The notes beneath the pieces were generated by a model. It was not told where the DNA came from. It ran no database searches and was given only the letters and a program-made list of their open reading frames with translations. 14,009 nt of DNA. It comes from Ramlibacter sp. (GTDB taxonomy: Bacteria; Pseudomonadota; Gammaproteobacteria; Burkholderiales; Burkholderiaceae_C). The stretch covers positions 1-14,009 of the forward strand of contig JAQGMT010000046.1 in the NCBI GenBank assembly GCA_028292185.1. Direction: 5' to 3'. Made by a program: the position numbers and the translations under genes. Every line of letters starts with the position of its first letter. Within the stretch, counting starts at the first letter, position 1. Shown in pieces: positions 1 through 6,068 of this stretch.

Positions 1-350
1 GTGATCATGATGAAGTAGACGCCGCGCGTGCGCAGCGATATCACTCCGATCACCAAGGCCGCGACGCCGACGACGGCGAGCACCGCGAGCAGGTGAATGG
101 GCGCTGAACGCACGCCTTCGCTCAGCAAGATGGCCGTGCTGTACGCACCCAACCCAAAGAAGGCGGCATGCCCCAGCGAAATCATTCCGCCGTAACCGAG
201 CAGCAGGTTCAGGCTGGTGGCCGCAACGGCGTAAACGATGATGCGGCTGGCGGTACCCAGGTAGAAATCGGCATCAGCCGCCTGCAAAGCCCACGGCAGT
301 ATCAGTGCCGCGAGCAGCGCGGCGACGGTGGCGATGCGCGCCCGCGTCAT
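1..350 (-). CDS. livM: LivM-like branched-chain/aromatic ABC transporter permease (partial, C-terminus off the left edge)
   Basis: This is the inner-membrane permease of an ABC importer of the hydrophobic amino acid (HAAT) family. The first 116 residues are in the window and begin MTRARIATVAALLAAL. They show a hydrophobic first segment, then SLNLLLGYGGMISLGHAAFF, the conserved LivM stretch, then GLGAY and a later IGVISLRTRGVYFIMI segment also typical of LivM. The ATG at 348-350 overlaps the livH stop in an ATGA arrangement, so the two permeases are translationally coupled. The reading frame is open to position 1. Full-length relatives have roughly 300-350 residues, so most of the protein lies outside, and the two ATPase genes (livG, livF) that complete such importers would be expected beyond it. 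Family assignment is firm; the substrate is unknown and, from context, could be an aromatic acid rather than an amino acid. Confidence 0.9.
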   Translation of the reverse strand, partial: MTRARIATVAALLAALILPWALQAADADFYLGTASRIIVYAVAATSLNLLLGYGGMISLGHAAFFGLGAYSTAILLSEGVRSAPIHLLAVLAVVGVAALVIGVISLRTRGVYFIMI

Positions 351-1267
351 CAGGTGCGCACCGGGAACAGCCCTTGCGGACGCACCACCAACATGGCCGC
401 CATGAGCACGTACACGGACATCGACGCCAGCGCCGGGCCCGCGGCGCTCGCCCACTGCGGCGGCAGCGCCTCGCGCAGCAACTGCTGAAGCAAGGTGCGG
501 CCGAGCGTGTCCACGATGCCGACCAGCATCGCGCCCACCAAGGCGCCACGAATCGAGCCGATGCCGCCGATCACGATCACCACGAAGGCCAGGATCAGGA
601 TGTTCTCGCCCATGCCCACTTGCACCGCCAGCAACGGCGCGAGCAGGCTGCCCGCGACGGCGCACAAGGCCGCGCCCAGGCCGAACACCAGCGTGAACAG
701 CCGTCCCACGTTGACGCCCATGGCCGAACTCATGTCCCGATTCGAAGCGCCGGCTCGAACCAGTGCGCCCATCCGCGTCTTCTGCACCAGCAGGTACAAG
801 AGCACGGCGACCGCTACGCCGACGCCGATGATCAGCAGACGCCAAGCCGAATACATCAAGCCGGGCAGGATTTCGACCGGCCCTTCCAGCGCTTGCGGCG
901 CCGACAGCGGCAGGTCGTTGCCGAACAGCATCTTCACCGCGTCGTTGAGGATCAGGATCAGCGCGAAGGTGGCCAGCACCTGCGACAGGTGATCGCGCAT
1001 GTAGAGCGTGCGCAGAATAGACGCCTCCAGCAGCATGCCGAACACCGCGGTGAGCACGATCGCACCAGTCACGCCGAACAAGAACGAGCCGCTCCATCGC
1101 GTCAACCAGGCCGCAACGAAGGCGCCGATCATGTAGAGCGAACCGTGCGCCAGGTTGATCATGTCCATGACGCCGAAGACCAGCGTCAGCCCCGCTGCCA
1201 GCAGGAACAGCATGAAGCCGAGCTGCAGACCGTTGAGGCCTTGCTCGAGCAGGAAGAGGCCGCTCAT
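350..1267 (-). CDS. livH: LivH-like branched-chain/aromatic ABC transporter permease
   Basis: This 305-residue inner-membrane permease is the usual partner of LivM. The N-terminus has the family signature: GLQLGFMLFLLAAGLTLVFG (about residues 13-32), then MDMINLAHGSLYMIGAF. The EAA-like cytoplasmic loop that contacts the ATPase is recognisable around GALVRAGASNRDMSSAMGVN, followed by hydrophobic segments including VIGGIGSIRGALVGA and a C-terminal VRPQGLFPVRT. Length and order of membrane segments fit LivH (about 290-305 residues). It starts 37 bases after the binding-protein gene and overlaps livM by 4 bases. I see no strong Shine-Dalgarno before the ATG, but the MSGLFLLEQGLNG start matches the family. 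HAAT permeases next to oxygenase genes often carry aromatic carboxylates; that is inference here. Confidence 0.93.
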   Translation of the reverse strand: MSGLFLLEQGLNGLQLGFMLFLLAAGLTLVFGVMDMINLAHGSLYMIGAFVAAWLTRWSGSFLFGVTGAIVLTAVFGMLLEASILRTLYMRDHLSQVLATFALILILNDAVKMLFGNDLPLSAPQALEGPVEILPGLMYSAWRLLIIGVGVAVAVLLYLLVQKTRMGALVRAGASNRDMSSAMGVNVGRLFTLVFGLGAALCAVAGSLLAPLLAVQVGMGENILILAFVVIVIGGIGSIRGALVGAMLVGIVDTLGRTLLQQLLREALPPQWASAAGPALASMSVYVLMAAMLVVRPQGLFPVRT

Positions 1268-1304
1268 CGAACTGCGCTGCGCCGTCTGCCGCGGTGCACC
1301 GCCC

Positions 1305-2507
1305 TTACTTCGGCATCTTGCATTCCTGCACGTAGGCGTCGCCGTGGTCGCGCAGGATCGGGTCGTTGAACGATTTGTTGATCAAGCCGCCCTGTCCGTC
1401 GCTGCCCACCGTGCGCACGTAGTAGTTCTGAACCGGGTACTGGTTGGTGTTGAACTTGAACGGGCCGCGCACCGAGTCGAACTTGGCGGTGCGCATCGCG
1501 CGGCGCAGCGCGTCCTTGTCGGCGAGGTTGCCCTTGGTGGCGCGGATGGTGGCATCGATCAGCTGTGCGTCGTCGTAACCCTGCGAGGCGTACAGCGTGG
1601 GCGTGCGCTTGTACTCCTTGCGGAACTCGGCCACGAATTTCTGGTTGGCGGCGTTGGCGAAGTCCGGCGACCAATGCGCGGTGTTGAACAGGCCCGCCAT
1701 CGCGGGGCCGACGGGGCCGATCACGTCCTGGTCGGCGCTGAAGCCGGGCAGCAGCAACATGGTTTCCTTGCCCAGGCCCGACGAGACGAACTGCTTGATG
1801 AAATTGATGCCCATGCCGCCCGGCAGGAAGATGTACAGCACCTGCGGCTTGGCGGCGCGGATTTCCGCCAGTTCGGCGGCGTAATCGAGTTGGCCCAGCT
1901 TGGTGTAGTTCTCGCCCAGCACCTTGCCCTTGAACGTGCGCTTGAAGCCGGCCAGCGAATCCTTGCCCGCTTGGTAGTTGGGAGCGACGAGGTACACGCT
2001 CTTGAGGTCGCGCTGATTAGCGAACGCGCCAGCCGCCTCGTGATAAGCATCGTTGGGCCACGACACGGCGAAGAACCAGGGGTTGCATTCCTTGCCCGCC
2101 ATCGGCGACGGCGCCGCATTCGGGCTGACGTAGATGACCTTGTTGTCGATGGCCTCCGGCAAGGCGGCCAGCATGATGTTGGAGAACACGACGCCGGTCA
2201 TGAAGTCGACCTTGTCGCGCTTGACGTTGCGCTCGAACAGCTGGCGCGCCACATCGGGCTTGAACTGGTCATCGCTGATCAGCACCTCCGCCGGCAGGCC
2301 GCCGAGCTTGCCCCCATTCATCTTGACGTAAAGCATGAAGGCGTCGCGGATGTCCACGCCCAAGGCCGACGAAGGGCCCGACAGCGTGCTGACGAACCCG
2401 ATCTTCACCTTGTCCGCGGCCAGCGACGCGACGGCCAGGCCCGCGAATGCGAGCCCGAGGACGGCCTTGGTCAAGGTGGCAATTGGGCGGCGCGTGCTTG
2501 CGGTCAT
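1305..2507 (-). CDS. Periplasmic substrate-binding protein of HAAT-type ABC importer (LivJ/LivK-like)
   Basis: This 400-residue type I periplasmic binding protein captures the solute for the LivH/LivM channel. Residues 1-30 form a Sec signal peptide (basic start, hydrophobic LTKAVLGLAFAGLAVASLA), with cleavage likely near residue 30. The mature protein opens with KVKIGFVSTLSGPSSALG, the first strand and ligand-loop pattern of the Peripla_BP_6 family. Further family patterns are VYLVAPNYQAGKDSLAGFKR and LYASQGYDDAQLIDATIRA. There are only two cysteines, in KECNPW and in the C-terminal QECKMPK, which could form a disulfide after export. AGGAG at 2514-2518, six bases before the ATG, supports the start. 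It sits 66 bases after the oxygenase beta gene and 37 before livH. Relatives bind branched-chain amino acids, benzoates, phenylacetates or other aromatics; the location favours an aromatic, but the pocket cannot be read by eye. Confidence 0.92.
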   Translation of the reverse strand: MTASTRRPIATLTKAVLGLAFAGLAVASLAADKVKIGFVSTLSGPSSALGVDIRDAFMLYVKMNGGKLGGLPAEVLISDDQFKPDVARQLFERNVKRDKVDFMTGVVFSNIMLAALPEAIDNKVIYVSPNAAPSPMAGKECNPWFFAVSWPNDAYHEAAGAFANQRDLKSVYLVAPNYQAGKDSLAGFKRTFKGKVLGENYTKLGQLDYAAELAEIRAAKPQVLYIFLPGGMGINFIKQFVSSGLGKETMLLLPGFSADQDVIGPVGPAMAGLFNTAHWSPDFANAANQKFVAEFRKEYKRTPTLYASQGYDDAQLIDATIRATKGNLADKDALRRAMRTAKFDSVRGPFKFNTNQYPVQNYYVRTVGSDGQGGLINKSFNDPILRDHGDAYVQECKMPK

Positions 2508-2573
2508 GTCGATCTCCTGGGGTTCAAGGGTACTCGGGGATTAGGGCCGGTTCGCGGTGTTTTGGCAATGGGA

Positions 2574-3272
2574 CTAAACCCAGATTTGCAGCACGTAGTC
2601 GAACGGCGCCTGGCCGTTGAAAAGATCGACCCTTTGCAAGCGGATGCGCAGCGCGCCGTCGGGGCCGCGCACCAATGTGTGCTGGTAACGTCCACCAAAA
2701 TGGCGTACCGAGTCGCGGCGCAGCTCCATCATGTGGAAGCGCGAGCGCACCTGCACGTGCGCGGCGCCCGCCGATTCGATGACGACGTGGCTGACGATGT
2801 GATTGGTCTCCCACATGGGCACCTGCGACCACGCGTTGGGGTGCGACACCCGGCCCTTGCGGATCTCCATCATCAGCTTGTCTTCGGCGAAGATCGAAGG
2901 CGAGCCCTCCCATTCCGTCTGCTCGGGCGTCACGGGCATCCAGTACACGCCTTGCTCGTCGAAGAGGTCCATCCACGCCTGCCAATGCTTGCCATCGAGC
3001 AGCTCGGCCTGGTAGTACAGCAGTTGCTCGACTTCGCGCTGCAGCTCGGCGTCGGCGGCGCTGCGCGCCAGCACGCCGCGCGAGGGAAGCGTTTGTACCG
3101 GCGGCGCGAGTCCCTGCGCCGCGCGCGGCAAGTGGCCCGGTTCCACGGCTTGCGCGCCGGTACGATCCGCGCCCTCCTTCGCCTCGATCACCACCGCCTG
3201 CGCCAGCAGGTGCTCGAAGTCGGGGCCGGCGCTCGGGATGGCGGCGCTGCCGCTCGATGAAGGTTTGCTCAT
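2574..3272 (-). CDS. Aromatic-ring-hydroxylating oxygenase, beta (small) subunit with a long N-terminal extension
   Basis: This is the small, structural subunit of a Rieske non-haem iron oxygenase, expected to form alpha3beta3 hexamers with the gene just upstream. It is 232 residues. The NTF2-like beta fold runs from about residue 75 to the end, with QREVEQLLYYQAELLDGKHW, WMDLFDEQGVYWMPV, TNHIVSHVVI and a final YVLQIWV strand. The start is the ATG at 3270-3272, which overlaps the alpha stop as ATGA. The same frame stays open for 900 bases upstream inside the alpha gene, but that part is a shadow. Family members usually have about 155-190 residues, so the first 70 here (Ala/Pro/Gly-rich) are extra; their codons look like those of the rest of the gene. 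A downstream start would need a codon without an obvious ribosome site. The family call is secure; the substrate is not. Confidence 0.92.
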   Translation of the reverse strand: MSKPSSSGSAAIPSAGPDFEHLLAQAVVIEAKEGADRTGAQAVEPGHLPRAAQGLAPPVQTLPSRGVLARSAADAELQREVEQLLYYQAELLDGKHWQAWMDLFDEQGVYWMPVTPEQTEWEGSPSIFAEDKLMMEIRKGRVSHPNAWSQVPMWETNHIVSHVVIESAGAAHVQVRSRFHMMELRRDSVRHFGGRYQHTLVRGPDGALRIRLQRVDLFNGQAPFDYVLQIWV

Positions 3273-4573
3273 TTCGCGGCTCCTTCGGCGCTGAGGTATT
3301 GCGTCCAGGCGCGGAACTGGTTGCGCATCACGGCTTCCGACGTGCCGTGGTTCGAATAAGTCACGCCGTTCTCCACCCGGTCGTCGCCGTACCAGCGGTG
3401 GAAGCTCACCCAGTCGCCGCCGTTGGACTGCAGGCCCCACTGCCCTTTGGTCCAGTTCTCCAGGTCGTCCGCGTTGATCATCGTGGCCGGCGAATTCACC
3501 AGGTTGTAGTACCAGAGACTGCGGCGGTAGATGGCTTCCGGCGCGCCTTTCAAGCGGAAGTGCCAGATCTCCGACAGCGTCTTGTCCGGACCCACCGGCC
3601 GCAGACAGCGCAACTGCTGCAGCGGCGACTGCACCGAGAGATACGGATACACCAGCACGTGGTGGATGCTGCGGGAGAGATACTCCTCGGCCTTCTCCGG
3701 ACCGTAGGCTTTCACCAGCATGGCCTCGTGTTCCATCGTGTCCGGGTCGCGCGGGCGCAGGCCCATGTACGCTTTGAGAATGCCGTGGCCGCGCGGGAAA
3801 TTGATGGTCTGCACCGCGTCCCATTGCTCGAAGCTGGACGCGAAGGTGGAGAGGTAGTGGTAGTACAGCGGCGCGGCACCGCGCTCCGCCTTCAGCCGCT
3901 TTTCCACCTTGCCGGCCGAGATGCCGGTGGATTGGTGCGTCACGGACGGATGCAGGGAATCCAGCTGGTTCTCCATGAAGAACTTCCAGTTGGATTGCTG
4001 CATCACGCGATGGCAGATCGGCACCACTTCGACTTCGCCGACGGGCGAACGGTCGCACATGTCGTCGAAAGCGATGCGGGCCTCGCCGAGGAACTCGGTG
4101 AGCGGCGGCACATCGGCCGAGAGGCTGGCGAAGACGAAACCGCGATAGCTTTCCACGCGGGCGGCGTGCTTCATGCTGCAATCGGGATTGTCACGGGACA
4201 TGCGAGTGCCCTCGTAACCCTTGGCCAGCGGGATGGCGCGCACCTTGCCGTCGAGATGGAAACTCCAGGCGTGATACGAGCACACGAAGGCGTTGCCCGT
4301 GTTGCCTTTCAGGTTGCCCACCAGTTGCACGCCGCGATGCGGACAGCGGTTGTACAGCACCTTCACGCTGCGGTCGGCCTGGCGCACCATGATCATGGGC
4401 TGGCGGCCGATGGTCACGGCGTAGTAATCGCCGGTGGCCGGCACCTGCGACTCGTGGCCGCAATACACCCAGGTGCGTTCCCAGATCTTTTCCATCTCGG
4501 CGTCGAAGATCGCCTGGTCGGTGTACACGCTCTTGTGCACGCGGTCGGGTTCGACGAATTGCTCCACGTTCAT
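3269..4573 (-). CDS. Aromatic-ring-hydroxylating oxygenase, alpha (large, catalytic) subunit
   Basis: This is the catalytic subunit of a two-subunit Rieske oxygenase, which inserts O2-derived oxygen into an aromatic ring in the cytoplasm using electrons passed by a reductase. It is 434 residues. The N-terminal Rieske [2Fe-2S] domain has C77-P-H79-R-G and C98-S-Y-H101-A-W. The mononuclear iron site follows as N202-Q-L-D205-S-L-H208-P-S-V-T-H213, the family's D-x2-H-x4-H pattern with the bridging Asp205. The third iron ligand is probably Asp369 or Asp370 in NADDLENW. Length is normal and no key residue is missing. AAGGAA at 4579-4584, five bases before the ATG, supports the start. It follows iorB by 16 bases and overlaps the beta gene by 4. 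The sequence resembles benzoate, anthranilate and related carboxylate-type oxygenases more than naphthalene ones, but I cannot name the substrate. No reductase gene accompanies it here. Confidence 0.94.
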   Translation of the reverse strand: MNVEQFVEPDRVHKSVYTDQAIFDAEMEKIWERTWVYCGHESQVPATGDYYAVTIGRQPMIMVRQADRSVKVLYNRCPHRGVQLVGNLKGNTGNAFVCSYHAWSFHLDGKVRAIPLAKGYEGTRMSRDNPDCSMKHAARVESYRGFVFASLSADVPPLTEFLGEARIAFDDMCDRSPVGEVEVVPICHRVMQQSNWKFFMENQLDSLHPSVTHQSTGISAGKVEKRLKAERGAAPLYYHYLSTFASSFEQWDAVQTINFPRGHGILKAYMGLRPRDPDTMEHEAMLVKAYGPEKAEEYLSRSIHHVLVYPYLSVQSPLQQLRCLRPVGPDKTLSEIWHFRLKGAPEAIYRRSLWYYNLVNSPATMINADDLENWTKGQWGLQSNGGDWVSFHRWYGDDRVENGVTYSNHGTSEAVMRNQFRAWTQYLSAEGAAK

Positions 4574-4589
4574 GCTGCTTCCTTTCGGC

Positions 4590-6068
4590 TCAGATCGAAG
4601 CCATCAATTTCTCCAGCGACTGCCCGCTGTCATCGGCGAGCGCGGCCGTACTCAGATCGCGCATCTGCTGCGCTCCATTCGATTGCGCCGCCAACCTTGG
4701 CGCCGCTGCCATCAAGCGCTGGTAATTGCGCCAGCCACGCGCATGCGTGTCGCCGTAGCCTTTCACCAGCCGTTGCGACCTGGCGACTTCCAGCGCCATG
4801 TCCGGATGTGCGTGAGCGAGACCGCGAATCGTCTCCAACCATTGGCCGATGCGTTCATGTTCCACCTGGTAGCGCAGCGTGCGCCGCCGCATGCCGCGCA
4901 AGCCGGCAACCGCGTACAGCAGCAGGAAGCCGCCCAACGAACTGGTCTTGACGATGCGGCCCTTTCGCGTGAACGGCTCGACGCAACGCCGTGCCCACTG
5001 CGTACGCAGCAACCAGCGGCCCCAGCCCGCGGGCAAGGTGTCGGCGATTTCCTCGAGCCGCGGATGCATGAACTCGCTGATTTCCAGTTGCTGCTGCGCG
5101 CTCAACTTCACTTCGCCGCCCACCCGGTCGAACCGGCTGCGGCGCGTCTTCAGGTCGGCGACCCGGATCGTATCCTCGTAGGACATCCACAAAGCCAGGT
5201 GCCGGGCGGTGTCGTCGAGCAAGTCGGCACGGGACGCGCTGAAGGGCCGCAGCAGGCCAAGGTATTCGGCGGCATAAGCGACGTCCTGGTAATCCGCCAG
5301 GCGCAGGATGCCCGCGCGCAGCGTCGCATGCGCGGTGGCTGGAAACTCGGCGGCAATCCGCGCCGCAAGGGGCTCGAGCCGGGCGCCCACAGCAGGCAAG
5401 GCGGGCGCCACGGCTGGCAGAAATTCATGCGATGCGGCATTCAACCCCGCCAGCAAGCCGGCGGCAAACCCCGCCAGACTGGCGCCCACTCCCACACCGC
5501 CGCGCCGAATCGTCTCCTCGAATTGGGCCCGCGTGAACGGCAGTGCTCCGGAGGCACACAGCGCACCACAGAGCACGGGGCTGATCAGGCTGCCGGCTTG
5601 TTCGGCCAGCGCGGCGAAGTCGGCCGCCACGAACTGGCGAGCGGCGGCTCGCGCTCCTTCAACCAACTTCTGCGAATCGACTCGGCCGTCGCCGGCCGCG
5701 GTGCGCTCGGTCATCGAATACACCCGATGCGTGGAAGCGACCAACGCTGTGCGGTTGGGCGTGACCAACCCGCGCTGCAGGGCGCGGCCGGCCTCCATCA
5801 ATTCGGAGGCGATCACCACGTCCAATTCCCCGGGCACCGGCCCGAGCGCGAGCACCGGCTCGGCGCCCCAAGGCACCTGCGCCGCCGGAAACATCTCCAC
5901 GTAGTAGATCGTCGCGCCGGTGCGCTGCGCGACGCCGGGGACCGAAGTCGCCTGGGCGATGAAGCCATTGCGCTCGGCGAGGTCCACCAGCCAATCCGCG
6001 AGCACGCCGCCGCCCTCGCCACCCATGGCAAGGATGGCAATGGTGATGGCGCGTGGCGGACTTCTCAT
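4590..6068 (-). CDS. iorB: Indolepyruvate:ferredoxin oxidoreductase-like beta subunit, long form
   Basis: This is the partner subunit of a thiamine-diphosphate 2-oxoacid:ferredoxin oxidoreductase of the indolepyruvate type, which converts aryl pyruvates plus CoA to aryl-acetyl-CoA, CO2 and reduced ferredoxin. It is 492 residues. Residues 1 to about 200 are the catalytic gamma-type domain, with ILAMGGEGGGVLADWLVDL near the start and TSVPGVAQRTGATIYYVE, characteristic of IorB. The remaining 290 or so residues (ADYQDVAYAAEYLGLL, GWRNYQRLMAA) match what I remember as DUF6537, found at the C-terminus of the large fused IOR proteins of aerobic proteobacteria. Archaeal IorB has only about 200 residues. 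The ATG at 6066-6068 overlaps the iorA stop (ATGA); the frame is also open upstream inside iorA, which I disregard. The oxygenase alpha gene follows after 16 bases. The IorB domain is clear; the domain-of-unknown-function name is from memory. Confidence 0.88.
   Translation of the reverse strand: MRSPPRAITIAILAMGGEGGGVLADWLVDLAERNGFIAQATSVPGVAQRTGATIYYVEMFPAAQVPWGAEPVLALGPVPGELDVVIASELMEAGRALQRGLVTPNRTALVASTHRVYSMTERTAAGDGRVDSQKLVEGARAAARQFVAADFAALAEQAGSLISPVLCGALCASGALPFTRAQFEETIRRGGVGVGASLAGFAAGLLAGLNAASHEFLPAVAPALPAVGARLEPLAARIAAEFPATAHATLRAGILRLADYQDVAYAAEYLGLLRPFSASRADLLDDTARHLALWMSYEDTIRVADLKTRRSRFDRVGGEVKLSAQQQLEISEFMHPRLEEIADTLPAGWGRWLLRTQWARRCVEPFTRKGRIVKTSSLGGFLLLYAVAGLRGMRRRTLRYQVEHERIGQWLETIRGLAHAHPDMALEVARSQRLVKGYGDTHARGWRNYQRLMAAAPRLAAQSNGAQQMRDLSTAALADDSGQSLEKLMASI

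Noticed and set aside
2574..4181. A 535-residue frame suggesting a much longer oxygenase beta protein
   Set aside because: The part upstream of 3272 overlaps the alpha gene in another frame and has no similarity to any domain; the ATGA-coupled start gives the recognised subunit.
1155..4951. Long plus-strand open frames (1155-3260 and 3257-4951) opposite the transporter and oxygenase genes
   Set aside because: They are antisense shadows in high-GC DNA. Their translations are rich in His, Arg, Gln and Val with no recognisable domain, while the minus strand encodes complete, motif-bearing proteins.
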